From the NCBI RefSeq assembly GCF_000021705.1, contig NC_012751.1, positions 310,001 to 374,000 of the forward strand: a DNA stretch of 64,000 nt. Reading direction: 5' to 3'. Made by a program: the position numbers and the translations under genes. Below the pieces are notes generated by a model. The model saw nothing but the letters and a program-made list of their open reading frames with translations, was not told where the DNA came from and ran no database searches. How positions within the stretch are numbered: the first letter of the stretch is position 1; each line of letters begins with the position of its first letter. Origin of the DNA: Candidatus Hamiltonella defensa 5AT (Acyrthosiphon pisum). GTDB lineage: Bacteria > Pseudomonadota > Gammaproteobacteria > Enterobacterales > Enterobacteriaceae. Shown piece after piece: positions 46,348 through 55,911 of the stretch.

Positions 46348-46732
46348 AGATTAACCATATTATTGAGCGCCAATATAGGTTGCAAAATTGCAATAACGAT
46401 AAAGAGCACGATGCCAGACATGATGATGATCAGAACAGGCTCAAAAATACTGATGACTAATGTCATCAAAAATGAAAATTCGCGATCCTAATTATCCGAA
46501 GCTCTTTCCAGCATGATATTGAGCTCGCCACTGCGTTCACCAGATGCAATCATATGTAGCATCATGGGTGAAAATAAACGGCTTTTTGAAAGAGAAAACA
46601 GCAAAGAACGCCCTTGTCGTATCTGCTCCGCTGCTGCTAATACCTGCTGCTCTACATATTTATTTGAAGACACTTTAGCCACAATGCTCATCCCTTCGAC
46701 TAAAGGGATTTGACTGCCCGATAAAATGCTTA
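46344..46732 (-). pseudogene. gspF: Type II secretion platform protein GspF, 3' remnant with internal stop
   Basis: Only the last 130 codons or so of gspF remain. Directly after the intron the frame reads LSILSGSQIPLVEGMSIVAKV and continues through MLHMIASGERSGELNIMLERASDN. A TAG (46488-46490) then replaces the glutamine of the usual DNQDREFS motif. Beyond it the frame continues cleanly, REFSFLMTLVISIFEPVLI, to the TGA at 46344-46346. The N-terminal two-thirds is absent, and the far side of the intron is not gspF. Confidence 0.9.
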
Positions 46733-46768
46733 ATTAGGTAAGCAGGCCGCAAGTGCCCACTCCCTCAA

Positions 46769-46802
46769 GAACCGTACGTGCGAGTTACCCCGCATACGGC
46801 TC
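46769..46802 (-). ncRNA. Group II intron domain V
   Basis: A 34-base hairpin on the minus strand, beginning GAGCCGTATGCGGGG and ending ACGTACGGTTC, with a four-base loop region GTAA. The paired ends GAGCCGT and ACGGTTC and the 34-base length are diagnostic of the catalytic domain V. Domain VI follows directly. Confidence 0.92.
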
Positions 46803-46813
46803 ACGCAACTTAC

Positions 46814-48496
46814 TCACTTCAACATTTTTCCTTTTTTGCTATGTAATTGTCTGTGGCAATTAGCATGTAACAATCTTAGATTAGCCAGCTTGTTGTCACC
46901 CCCTTCAGCTTTAGGCTGAATATGATGAACATGCAATTGTTCACCATTGTCCAACTCTTGATCACAGAGAGGACAATAACCTTTCTGTCGCTTATAGAGG
47001 TTAACTTTGACACCGTAAATAAAAGGCTGTTTACGTGCCTGCCTATTACGCCAATAGTCACGCAATTCCGGATTGTCGGGGGAAGCATTTTTTGGAACTA
47101 GCCAATGACGCTGTATTTTTGTCCATGCATGCTTCCAAAGAAATCCACCGGTTGATTTATCCATAAATACTGAATAGTCTTCTCTACCTGGTATCTTGCC
47201 TAAGTAGTGTTTTCTTCGCCACCACCAGTGTTTATTGGGATGACGTCGATACAAATATCTACGTTGGCGGATCCACATCCATTGGTCTAATGCACTGAAT
47301 GTTCTTTTTGAAGCACCAATACGATAGTAATTACACCATCCTATTATCTTGGCATTCAGTTGTCTTATTCCTTCTTGTGTCGGCATACCGATAATACCTT
47401 TCCAGGTCATTCTCATTTGCTGTTTGTACCTTTTCATCGACTCCTTTGAGGGCTTCGTTAACAATATATATCCCCGTTTTCTGTGGCGATTGTCATAATG
47501 TCGTATATTAAATCCCAGGAAGTCGAATCCTTCCTTCAAGTGTTTGATACTGGTTTTTTCTTCAGAAAGAGCTAACCCTCTCTGAGCTAACCAAATTTGC
47601 AACTTTATTTTGGCAGTTTCGCACTCTTCACGGGATTTACCGAATACGACAAAATCATCCGCATAACGAACTACTGCATAAGGTTGCCCTTGTTTTGGCG
47701 TGCCGTTTTTCCAGTATTGAATACCCAGTAAGGTCTCCATTCCGTGGAGTGCAATATTGGCCAGTAGTGGACTGATAATCCCGCCTTGCGGAGTACCTGC
47801 AACATTGGGTATATAGTTGCCATGTTCCAGCACACCGGCTTGTAACCATTGTTTAATCATGTTTCTTTCGGGGAATCCCCCGATTTTTTTTATGAGAAAA
47901 TTATGGTCAATGTTGTCAAATGCGCCTTTAATATCTGCATCTAGTACCCAGTGCCGTGTCCCTCGTGCTCTGGCAATACAGAAAATTTTTTGTATTGCGT
48001 CATGGGCACTTCGCCCCGGTCTAAATCCGTAGCTGACTGGTTCAAATTTTGCTTCCCAATAAGGTTCCAGCGCCGATTTAACTATCGCTTGTCTACAGCG
48101 GTCGAGAATGGTTGGGATCCCAAGAGGGCGTTTTTTTCCATTCTTTTTTGCTATGTAAACTCGTTTTACTGGATAAACCTTTTCTGAAGTTGTTTGGCTT
48201 AATAACTTATAAAGATGTTCTCGTCCTTTATGGTCATTAATTACCTGATTATCTACTCCAGCCGTGTGTTTTCCCCGATTGACCTGAGTGACTTTCCTGA
48301 TAGCCAGAAGATGGTTAGCTCTTGATTTCATCATGAGTTTTTGCAGATTTCTGACTTTCTTTAAGTCACCTGTTGCTGAAGCCCTATATATTCTTTGCCT
48401 TAGATTATTAATCATGGCTGTCACAACACGCCAGTTAATAGCATGCCATTCCAGTTGTTGTTCATAGTTTTGATTTATTACGTTTGCCATAGGCAT
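46814..48496 (-). CDS. Group II intron reverse transcriptase, maturase and HNH endonuclease
   Basis: The 560-residue protein carries out splicing help and retrohoming of its intron. It has an N-terminal RT0 region, a reverse transcriptase domain with KKNGKKRPLGIPTILDR, ADIKGAFDNIDH, GTPQGGIISPLLANIAL and the catalytic YADD at 278-281. A maturase domain X follows (about 350-440, with FDFLGFNIR and RRYLYRRHP). The C-terminal HNH endonuclease domain shows CPLCDQELD, HVHHIQPKAEGGDN and HANCHRQLH. All catalytic motifs are whole, so the intron may still be mobile. Two ATG codons (48496 and 48490) could start it. Confidence 0.96.
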   Translation of the reverse strand: MPMANVINQNYEQQLEWHAINWRVVTAMINNLRQRIYRASATGDLKKVRNLQKLMMKSRANHLLAIRKVTQVNRGKHTAGVDNQVINDHKGREHLYKLLSQTTSEKVYPVKRVYIAKKNGKKRPLGIPTILDRCRQAIVKSALEPYWEAKFEPVSYGFRPGRSAHDAIQKIFCIARARGTRHWVLDADIKGAFDNIDHNFLIKKIGGFPERNMIKQWLQAGVLEHGNYIPNVAGTPQGGIISPLLANIALHGMETLLGIQYWKNGTPKQGQPYAVVRYADDFVVFGKSREECETAKIKLQIWLAQRGLALSEEKTSIKHLKEGFDFLGFNIRHYDNRHRKRGYILLTKPSKESMKRYKQQMRMTWKGIIGMPTQEGIRQLNAKIIGWCNYYRIGASKRTFSALDQWMWIRQRRYLYRRHPNKHWWWRRKHYLGKIPGREDYSVFMDKSTGGFLWKHAWTKIQRHWLVPKNASPDNPELRDYWRNRQARKQPFIYGVKVNLYKRQKGYCPLCDQELDNGEQLHVHHIQPKAEGGDNKLANLRLLHANCHRQLHSKKGKMLK

Positions 48497-49077
48497 CTAA
48501 CTCTTCTAAATCAATTCATAACCTTGGTAAAGGATTATATGGGTAAGTCACCCGTTCCACGTCAGCCTCTTTTCAGAGTAAAGTAATTACCTCTATCAAT
48601 CCTGTTATGATTTCCAGTTGCCTTTCGGCTGATTGCCTTCGCTTTTTGGAACGTCTTATGCCCACTGTCTCTTAGTATTTACATCAACACTAAAAGATTA
48701 ATGGGGTTACCGTGTTTCACACCATGAAGATACATTGAGTGGGCTGCCTCCTCTATGCCGGGGAACGGGATCCGTCGTAAAGAACGAACACTCTTCTTTA
48801 CCCGTTTCTAACTGTCGTTAAACTTCCCCATAACACGTCACATCTGATTTCGTGTTTTACTTGCTTACGACATTTTAATAACGGAGATTCACTTTATTCA
48901 ACCCATTTCAGTTTTGCCTTGCCCCTATTTCTTATTCAGCTTAATACTTTAGTTAGGCTTTCATTCTCGCTTAGCACAAGAGAATTACTCCTCTTGCACC
49001 GAGTAAGTGGCAATAAGGTTTCGGATCAACCTTACCCTTTTTCAAGGGACTTCTGTGGTGCAACTTTCACGTCGCAC

Positions 49078-49334
49078 GTATTCAAAAAAGAGGAGAAAGG
49101 ATACAATACGTCTTAATGTTGAAATGACCCATCTTGAGCGTTGTCAAAATCTTTGAAGAGATCAAAATAAACAGATAAGGTGTTTTTAGATAACGATTTG
49201 AAAAACAGTATCCTGGAAACTGTTTTGTAATATCTACCATAAATGGAGTAACAAACGCTGCAATGGCATAAGACGTTTGTTGCTATAAAAAACAGACCTA
49301 CACTACTAATCAAAAAATAATGAGTAAATGTCAA
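49078..49334 (+). promoter_or_regulatory. rne leader with two stem-loops
   Basis: This stretch runs from the intron to the rne start. It holds two adjacent hairpins: AAAACAGT (49202-49209) with ACTGTTTT (49219-49226), and AACAAACG (49250-49257) with CGTTTGTT (49274-49281). E. coli rne has a long structured leader through which RNase E limits its own message, so these are candidates for the same control. The intron lies 258 bases upstream of the start, in or near where the E. coli leader and promoter would be. Confidence 0.5.
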
Positions 49335-52190
49335 ATGAAAAGAATGTTAATTAATGCCACTCAGCATGAAGAATTGAGAGTTGCACTCGTAGATGGACAA
49401 AAATTGTATGATTTAGATATTGAAAGCCTGGGTTATGAACAAAAAAAGGCCAATATTTACAAAGGCAAAATTACTCGAATTGAGCCTAGCTTAGAAGCCG
49501 CTTTTGTTGATTATGGTTCTGCAAGACAAGGTTTCCTTCCATTAAAAGAAATTTCACCTGAATATTTTTCACCGAATTATTCCAATCATGGCGCTCGCCC
49601 TAATATCAAGGATGTGTTATCTGAATCCCAAGAACTGATTGTTCAAATAGATAAAGAAGAGCGCGGCACAAAAGGGGCGGCATTAACGACTTTTATTAGC
49701 TTGGCGGGAAGTTATCTGGTCTTGATGCCGAATAATCCTGGAGCCGGAGGGATTTCCCGACGTATTGAAGGCGATGATCGAGCGGAGTTAAAAAAGGCGA
49801 TGGCCTCTTTAGAGCTACCAGAAGGTATGGGTTTAATTGTCCGTACTGCGGGTTTAGGTAAATCCTCTGAAGCATTGCAATGGGATTTGTCATTACGACT
49901 TAAACATTGGGATGCAATAAAAAAAATAGCAGAAAATCGCAAGGCACCTTTTTTAATTCATCAGGAAAGTAACGTGGTCGTTCGTGCTTTCCGTGATTAT
50001 TTACGCCCTGATATCAGTGAAATTTTGATTGATAATCCCAAAGTGCTTGAGCTCGCAAAAGATCACATCACAGCGCTTGGACGGCCTGATTTCAGCAATA
50101 AAATCAAACTTTATACAGGTGAAGTCTCGTTATTCAGCCATTATCAAATTGAATCACAAATTGAATCTGCTTTTAAACGCGAAGTACGTTTGCTGTCTGG
50201 CGGCTCTATCGTGATCGATACCAGTGAAGCTCTGATTGCAATTGATATCAATTCGGCCCGGGCGACCAGCGGTGGGGACATCGAAGAAACCGCGTTGAAC
50301 ACAAATTTAGAGGCCGCTGATGAAATAGCGCGCCAACTTCGTTTAAGGGATTTAGGTGGGCTGATTGTCATCGACTTTATCGATATGGGCCCTATTCGGC
50401 ATCAACGTGAGGTAGAAAATCGCTTACGTGAAGCCTTGCGTCAAGATAGAGCCCGTATTCAGATTGGCCGTATATCTCGATTTGGTTTACTTGAAATGTC
50501 TCGACAGCGGCTGAGTCCCTCTTTAGGCGAATCGAGTCATCATGTCTGCCCACGTTGCAGTGGTACAGGTACTGTCCGAGATAATGAATCTTTAGCACTG
50601 TCAATTTTAAGGCTCATTGAAGAGGAAGCGCTCAAAGAAAATACGCATGAAGTACATGCGATTGTTCCAGTAGAAGTGGCTTCATATCTGCTGAACGAAA
50701 AACGAGATGCTGTGAATGCAATTGAAAAACGCCAAGAGGGTGTCCGTGCTGTGATTGTGCCTAATGCTCAAATGCAAACTCCTCATTACACAGTGTTACG
50801 AGTTCGTAAAGGTGAGGAATCCCTGACCTTAAGTTATATGCTGCCTCAACGTTATGAAACAGAAATGCCTCAAACGCAAGATGACCCATCAAATGGACGT
50901 AAGCACTGCGAAGAGCCCGCTCTTTCCAGCTTATCATTCCCAATCAAAAGTACTGATATATCCAATAAAAATGGCGCTCACGGGCTCAACAATGCACGGC
51001 CAGAAAGAAGTTTCTTTCAAACGTTGATAACTGTGATTCAACGTTTGCTGGGATGGATCAAGAAAAAAGAAACCCACGGCCTTGAATCTAAAAATACAGC
51101 AGCTCAACCTCAAGAGAACGCCTATGTAAATCGGAAAACTGATACACGTAAGGAACGATCTCCAAGAGAACCTCGTGAAGATCTGGGGCGCAATAAGCTT
51201 TCTCGTTCGCAAACCGCGACTAGAGACAAAACTAAAAACAAAAATAATAGAATTCAATTAGAAGAAGACGAGAATGTGCAGGCGAATAAACCCCAAGCTG
51301 CTGAACGCCCACGTCGTCGTCAACAGGATAGACGTACGAATACACCTCATCCTCAAATAATAGAGCAAGAAGCGAAAAGTCTGATTGAGCCTCTTTTAAC
51401 TCAAGAGGAAGAAGTGCCACATAAAGAAACACCGAAAAAAATCCCGCCACGTCGTTCGCAACGCGCATTGACTCAAAAAATACGTTTAAATCAGACATCT
51501 CATCTGACAAACGCGGTCGATATCACCATTCGAGATCAAACGCCCCATGAAACACCTGTGATGATTGAAGAACAGCAAAATGCACCGCCGATACCAGAAG
51601 AAGCCACTGGTTTGACAGAGAAGGCAAATGAGACCATGGCAGAAGAAGTGGAAAAACACATGGCCCCTACCTCGGTCAATGAAAATAGTACATTCCCCCG
51701 CCGCTCACGTCGTTCACCTCGTCATCTTCGTGTCAGTGCTCAAAAGCGCCGGCGTTATCGTGATGATCCTGATACTGTTCAATGTACAATGCCTTTAAAA
51801 AGTGCGGTGGACTCACCAGAATTCGCTTTTGGTAAAATTTGTCTGAGTGCCTTTTCTGAGCAGATGATAAACCCCGATATTCTGTTCAATGATGATGTTC
51901 ATCTAAAGGAAAAGAAACAAGAGAGACAGGAAGACAAACAGGAAAAATCAGCATCTGTTGAATATGTAGAAAATTCGAAAAATGAGCAAATTGCCGCCAC
52001 AGAATCTGAAAAAAAACAGGTTTTCGCCCCTGTAACAAAAGTCTTTGTGATCGATCAAGCGGTGTCTTTTCCGACGAATTGGAGGTGGCAGCCTTCTTCA
52101 TTTATTTCTGAAGACAGTACACCGGCAGGAACACAGAATGCCATCCATCATGCCAGTGTTCCTGCCGGTAGGCCAGAAGAAGTCAAGTAG
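49335..52190 (+). CDS. rne: Ribonuclease E
   Basis: RNase E starts most mRNA decay and processes rRNA and tRNA, and scaffolds the degradosome at the membrane. The 951-residue protein starts KRMLINATQHEELRVALVDG, with an S1 domain (about 35-120), the catalytic aspartates in AIDINSARAT and VIDFIDM, and the zinc link CPRCSGTG (about 400-410). The C-terminal half is disordered and shorter than in E. coli (1061), but keeps an arginine-rich RNA-binding stretch (RRSRRSPRHLRVSAQKRRR) and the end AIHHASVPAGRPEEVK, which matches the PNPase-binding tail. The start ATG 49335 is by homology. Confidence 0.96.
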   Translation: MKRMLINATQHEELRVALVDGQKLYDLDIESLGYEQKKANIYKGKITRIEPSLEAAFVDYGSARQGFLPLKEISPEYFSPNYSNHGARPNIKDVLSESQELIVQIDKEERGTKGAALTTFISLAGSYLVLMPNNPGAGGISRRIEGDDRAELKKAMASLELPEGMGLIVRTAGLGKSSEALQWDLSLRLKHWDAIKKIAENRKAPFLIHQESNVVVRAFRDYLRPDISEILIDNPKVLELAKDHITALGRPDFSNKIKLYTGEVSLFSHYQIESQIESAFKREVRLLSGGSIVIDTSEALIAIDINSARATSGGDIEETALNTNLEAADEIARQLRLRDLGGLIVIDFIDMGPIRHQREVENRLREALRQDRARIQIGRISRFGLLEMSRQRLSPSLGESSHHVCPRCSGTGTVRDNESLALSILRLIEEEALKENTHEVHAIVPVEVASYLLNEKRDAVNAIEKRQEGVRAVIVPNAQMQTPHYTVLRVRKGEESLTLSYMLPQRYETEMPQTQDDPSNGRKHCEEPALSSLSFPIKSTDISNKNGAHGLNNARPERSFFQTLITVIQRLLGWIKKKETHGLESKNTAAQPQENAYVNRKTDTRKERSPREPREDLGRNKLSRSQTATRDKTKNKNNRIQLEEDENVQANKPQAAERPRRRQQDRRTNTPHPQIIEQEAKSLIEPLLTQEEEVPHKETPKKIPPRRSQRALTQKIRLNQTSHLTNAVDITIRDQTPHETPVMIEEQQNAPPIPEEATGLTEKANETMAEEVEKHMAPTSVNENSTFPRRSRRSPRHLRVSAQKRRRYRDDPDTVQCTMPLKSAVDSPEFAFGKICLSAFSEQMINPDILFNDDVHLKEKKQERQEDKQEKSASVEYVENSKNEQIAATESEKKQVFAPVTKVFVIDQAVSFPTNWRWQPSSFISEDSTPAGTQNAIHHASVPAGRPEEVK
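52121..52169 (+). repeat. 14-bp inverted repeat near the end of rne
   Basis: ACCGGCAGGAACAC (52121-52134) and GTGTTCCTGCCGGT (52156-52169) pair perfectly over a 21-base loop. It lies inside the last codons of rne, in the PNPase-binding tail, 21 bases before the stop. There is no T run after it, so it is not a classic terminator. Confidence 0.7.
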
Positions 52191-52236
52191 CAACGATACT
52201 AGACCTGCTTCACATTTGAAAACTGAGATAACTATA

Positions 52237-53274
52237 GTGTCGCAAATACTTAAAATTCGTCGCCCAGATGATTGGCATGTTCACTTGAGGGATGGTGACA
52301 TGCTTCAAGCAGTACTGCCTTATACCAGTGCGGTCTTTCGTCGTGCAATCATCATGCCAAATTTAATATCCCCCATCAAAACGGTGCGAGAAGCGGTTGA
52401 GTATAAAAACCGCATTCTAAATGCGTTGCCTTCTGGGCACTCTTTTCTCCCTTTGATGACTTGTTATCTGACAGATGACTTTCCTGTTAAAGAATTGACA
52501 TCTGGTTTTGAACAAGGAATATTCACTGCCGCTAAATTGTATCCTGCTCACGCTACGACAAATTCCTCAAAAGGGGTTTCTGATATTCCGGCCCTCTATC
52601 CCTTATTTGAACAGATGCAAAAGCTGGGGATGCCATTGTTGGTACATGGCGAAGTGGCTTCTCAACAGGTAGACATTTTTGATCGAGAAGCTATTTTTAT
52701 CGAACAGGTATTAGAGCCCCTTCGAAAACATTTTCCAGCGCTTAAAATCGTTTTTGAGCATGTAACAACAAAAGAAGCGGTGAATTATGTTAAGGAAGGA
52801 GGGCGCTTTTTGGGAGCGACCATCACGCCTCAGCATTTATTATTTCATCGTAATGATATGCTGGCAGGCGGGATCCGCCCGCATTTATTTTGTTTGCCCA
52901 TCCTGAAAAGGAGTGAGCACCAAAAAGCATTACGTGACGCAGTTTCTAGCGGACACCCTCGTTTTTTTCTTGGCACGGATTCGGCACCGCACACTCAAAA
53001 AAATAAAGAGTCCGCCTGTGGTTGCGCTGGTGTTTTTAATGCGGTTTCCGCTGTGCCTATTTATGCCTCTATTTTTGAAGAGATGAACGCATTAGAACAT
53101 TTAGAAGCTTTTTGTTCTCTTAATGGTGCTCATTTTTATGGATTACCAGAAAATCAAGATTTCATTGAATTAATCAAGGTTCCTTTTATTCAGCCGAAAG
53201 AAATTTTGATTGGAAAAGAGTCTCTCATTCCTTTTTTAGCGGGTGAGCAAATAAATTGGTCTATCAAAAAGTAA
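52237..53274 (+). CDS. pyrC: Dihydroorotase
   Basis: PyrC closes the dihydroorotate ring in pyrimidine synthesis. The 345-residue protein shows the metal-binding DDWHVHLRDGDML, the carboxylated lysine in FTAAKLYPAHATTNSS, HGEVA, FEHVTTKEAV, and FLGTDSAPH. I start it at GTG 52237, giving the same SQILKIRRPDDWH start as E. coli, though only a weak GAGATA lies upstream. The open frame extends back to 52138 inside rne, which is unlikely to be used. Confidence 0.94.
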   Translation: MSQILKIRRPDDWHVHLRDGDMLQAVLPYTSAVFRRAIIMPNLISPIKTVREAVEYKNRILNALPSGHSFLPLMTCYLTDDFPVKELTSGFEQGIFTAAKLYPAHATTNSSKGVSDIPALYPLFEQMQKLGMPLLVHGEVASQQVDIFDREAIFIEQVLEPLRKHFPALKIVFEHVTTKEAVNYVKEGGRFLGATITPQHLLFHRNDMLAGGIRPHLFCLPILKRSEHQKALRDAVSSGHPRFFLGTDSAPHTQKNKESACGCAGVFNAVSAVPIYASIFEEMNALEHLEAFCSLNGAHFYGLPENQDFIELIKVPFIQPKEILIGKESLIPFLAGEQINWSIKK

Positions 53275-53331
53275 AACCCGCCGTATGGATAAATTAACTG
53301 TAAAACAACTGATCAAATTTGAGTACACAAA

Positions 53332-53676
53332 ATGAATCATCCAACCCGATTGCCTTTAGATTTTACAGAAGCTGCGGCTCGTAAATTTAAAGAGTTGATT
53401 GCCAATGAACATAATTCCAATAAAAAGCTTCGGGTTTACGTTGAGGGGGGTGGCTGTAATGGTTTTAAATATATGTTTACTTTAGACGATAAAGTTAACG
53501 AAGGAGATCTGGCGATTAATAAGCAGGGTGTTTCTCTTGTCGTGGATCCCTTGAGTTTGGGGTACTTAATAGGGGGTATCGTAGATTATGTTGAAAGCAT
53601 AGAATATTCACGTTTTATTGTAAAAAATCTCAATGCTAAAACCACCTGTGGTTGCGGCTCTTCTTTTAGCGTTTAG
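53332..53676 (+). CDS. erpA: Iron-sulfur cluster insertion protein ErpA
   Basis: ErpA is an A-type carrier delivering Fe-S clusters to target enzymes, for example those of isoprenoid synthesis. The 114 residues match E. coli ErpA in length, with the three cluster cysteines in EGGGCNGF and TTCGCGSSF. The segments LRVYVEGGG and GVSLVVDPLSLGYL are typical. It follows pyrC by 57 bases and is convergent with obgE. Confidence 0.95.
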   Translation: MNHPTRLPLDFTEAAARKFKELIANEHNSNKKLRVYVEGGGCNGFKYMFTLDDKVNEGDLAINKQGVSLVVDPLSLGYLIGGIVDYVESIEYSRFIVKNLNAKTTCGCGSSFSV

Positions 53677-53707
53677 TCCCGCATTTTTGACACCCTGAAT
53701 CTTTCCA

Positions 53708-54796
53708 TCACTTTTCATGAGTCTCATGCTGATTATCCCAGATAAATTCAGATTTATCGGGTGCATTTTTTGAGTCAGATAATATTCGAGGATGAGATTT
53801 TAAGAAATTCATGATATCACGGCATAAAGGATCAAGACCCGTACTCTTTGTGGCAGAAATGATGTAGTATTTTTCGTTCCATCCTAAGGATTTGACGATA
53901 TTTTTGGCCGTTTCTTCTGTTGCTTTTGAACACAAAACGTCGGCTTTGTTAAACACAAGCCAACGGGGTTTCTCAGCAAGATTGGTATTATATTGCTCTA
54001 ATTCGTTGACGATCATTTTTACATTCTCAGCAGGATCTGAGCCATCAATAGGCACGATATCCACTAAGTGTAATAATACTTGGCAGCGTTCCAGGTGTTT
54101 TAGAAAATGGATCCCTAAACCGGCTCCTTGTGCGGCACCTTTGATGAGCCCTGGGATATCAGCAACCACAAAGCTTTCTGCTTGATCCACCCGAACAACC
54201 CCCAAACTCGGAATTAAGGTGGTAAAAGGATAATCTGCGACCTTAGGTTTTGCAGACGAGATGGATCGAACGAAAGTGGATTTCCCTGCATTTGGCAAAC
54301 CTAACAAACCGACATCTGCCAGCAAAAGTAATTCTAAAGTGAGATCTCTTTTTTCACCGAGGCTGCCTAATGTTCTTTGACGCGGCGCTCTATTGATAGA
54401 AGACTTAAAGCGGGTATTTCCCAATCCGTGAAAACCTCCCTTTGCAACCATGACCTTTTGTTCTCGACGGACCATATCAGCCAGAATTTCACCAGTGGCG
54501 CAATCCAGTACCCTCGTCCCCACGGGCACTTTAAGGGTAATGTCTTGGCCTCTTTTGCCTGTGCAATCACAACTTTGCCCGTTATGACCGCTTTCAGCAC
54601 GAAATATTCGGACAAAACGATAATCAATCAGAGTATTAATATTCTCATCCGTGATAAGATAAACATGCCCACCATCACCTCCATCACCTCCATTAGGGCC
54701 ACCATAAGGGATATACTTTTCTCTTCTAAAGCTGACACAACCATTGCCTCCATCCCCTGATTCAACCTGAATACTGGCTTCATCAACAAATTTCAT
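53708..54796 (-). CDS. obgE: Obg family GTPase ObgE (CgtA)
   Basis: ObgE is an essential GTPase acting on 50S assembly and the stringent response. The 362 residues comprise the glycine-rich Obg fold (1-158, with GGDGGNGCVSFRREKYIPYGGPNGGDGGDGG-type repeats), then the G domain with GLPNAGKSTFV, DIPGLIKGAAQGAGLG, NKAD and SATKSTG. The acidic C-terminal tail is shorter than in E. coli (390). The usual rplU-rpmA neighbours are not here. It starts four bases after the mltC stop. Confidence 0.95.
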   Translation of the reverse strand: MKFVDEASIQVESGDGGNGCVSFRREKYIPYGGPNGGDGGDGGHVYLITDENINTLIDYRFVRIFRAESGHNGQSCDCTGKRGQDITLKVPVGTRVLDCATGEILADMVRREQKVMVAKGGFHGLGNTRFKSSINRAPRQRTLGSLGEKRDLTLELLLLADVGLLGLPNAGKSTFVRSISSAKPKVADYPFTTLIPSLGVVRVDQAESFVVADIPGLIKGAAQGAGLGIHFLKHLERCQVLLHLVDIVPIDGSDPAENVKMIVNELEQYNTNLAEKPRWLVFNKADVLCSKATEETAKNIVKSLGWNEKYYIISATKSTGLDPLCRDIMNFLKSHPRILSDSKNAPDKSEFIWDNQHETHEK

Positions 54797-54799
54797 CTT

Positions 54800-55879
54800 T
54801 TATCCCTTATATAGATATTTTTTTTGAAGACGGTTCACTTTCAGCAAATAACGACGTGACTCGCTGGCTGAATGCCGAGTGCTGAGTATATGAAACACAT
54901 CATCTGGTTTCATTCGGTTAATGACCTGAATGGCTTTGTTTTTATCTTTGGCAAATACGCGCAATACACTGCCCGCTCCCCCATTATAACCCGTAATAAT
55001 CGCGTAACGGCGAGAAATGGGGTTTCTGATGGCTTTCAAATAGCTGTTTTTTAAAATAAACAAATAAGCGGTACCAACATCAATGTTATTTTTAGGATTG
55101 AACAGATAGCTTCGACTCGGTTGCCCATTTTTGCCTTTCATCTGAAAAACATCTTTCCCTGCGGTGTGTCTCATCACCTGCATTAAACCTAATGCGTCAG
55201 AAGAGCTGACAGCGTAAGGGTTAAAACTGGATTCAGTCTGAATAATCGCCAAAATCAAGGAGGTTTCAATCCCATATTTCACTGATGCATGCTTGATGAA
55301 AGGCCAATATTTTCTGGCTCGTTGATCGATATGATTGGGTACCAGCTTTAACGTGATTGACCAGATCAAGTGTATCCCAGAGCGCCTTTTCTGTATTTTT
55401 GTCTTTAACAGATAATCGGCAAAATGCCGTGCAGCCCATTGGGAACGAATGGGTTGGTGATGGTTATCCAATACTTGGCCATATAAAAATGGATGTTGAC
55501 TGATGGTGATGTCGTTGAGGTCTGAATACAGATCAACAGAAGTGGGATCATCTCCCATCAGTAAGGTTGCAATCATAGCGTTACCTAAATGGCTTTTAGG
55601 ATCTATGGTGGCTATGGTCTCAACTGTAATACTGCCTGCTTTAAAATTAATATGACTGCGAGTTTGATATTGATCTGTATATTTGACGTAATCTTGAGGA
55701 CCTGCCATTAATATTTCATTAAATCCCCAAATGTTTTCAATATTGTGTGCAAATTGCCCCATTAAAATATCAAAGCTATTTGTGTCTTTGATGTAATCTA
55801 AATGATTTTCTTGATTTTTTTTCTTTGAACAAGAAATCAATAGGAGGATCATCAGAAATAAAATCGCTATTTTCTTCAT
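54800..55879 (-). CDS. mltC: Membrane-bound lytic murein transglycosylase C
   Basis: MltC is an outer-membrane lipoprotein that cleaves peptidoglycan glycan strands. The 359 residues equal the E. coli length. The lipobox is LLISC (cysteine about 17). The SLT domain (about 190-359) shows the catalytic glutamate in IIQTESSFNPYAVSSSDALGLMQVM, and AIITGYNGGAGSVLRVF. It lies downstream of mutY-yggX as in E. coli. Confidence 0.94.
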   Translation of the reverse strand: MKKIAILFLMILLLISCSKKKNQENHLDYIKDTNSFDILMGQFAHNIENIWGFNEILMAGPQDYVKYTDQYQTRSHINFKAGSITVETIATIDPKSHLGNAMIATLLMGDDPTSVDLYSDLNDITISQHPFLYGQVLDNHHQPIRSQWAARHFADYLLKTKIQKRRSGIHLIWSITLKLVPNHIDQRARKYWPFIKHASVKYGIETSLILAIIQTESSFNPYAVSSSDALGLMQVMRHTAGKDVFQMKGKNGQPSRSYLFNPKNNIDVGTAYLFILKNSYLKAIRNPISRRYAIITGYNGGAGSVLRVFAKDKNKAIQVINRMKPDDVFHILSTRHSASESRRYLLKVNRLQKKYLYKG

Positions 55880-55911
55880 TTTATGAACCAGATTTAAACA
55901 AAAAAAGAGGT

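Larger units (their letters stand above)
46733..49077 (-). mobile_element. Group II intron with reverse transcriptase
   Basis: A 2345-base ribozyme-type intron. The 5' end is GTGCG (49077-49073) and the 3' end is about ...TACCTAAT (to 46733), with a bulged adenine seven bases from the end in domain VI. Domain V is clear (46769-46802). The intron protein gene lies in domain IV. Its 3' exon is gspF, but the 5' exon is the rne leader, so the two flanks do not come from one gene. The 3' boundary is good to about one base. Confidence 0.9.

Noticed and set aside
46488..46691. Short frame as a separate small gene
   Set aside because: It is the middle of the gspF remnant, bounded by the internal TAG; its residues match GspF.
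46733..49077. Intron as a simple insertion into gspF
   Set aside because: The 5' flank has no gspF coding sense in any frame and contains stops; it is the rne leader.
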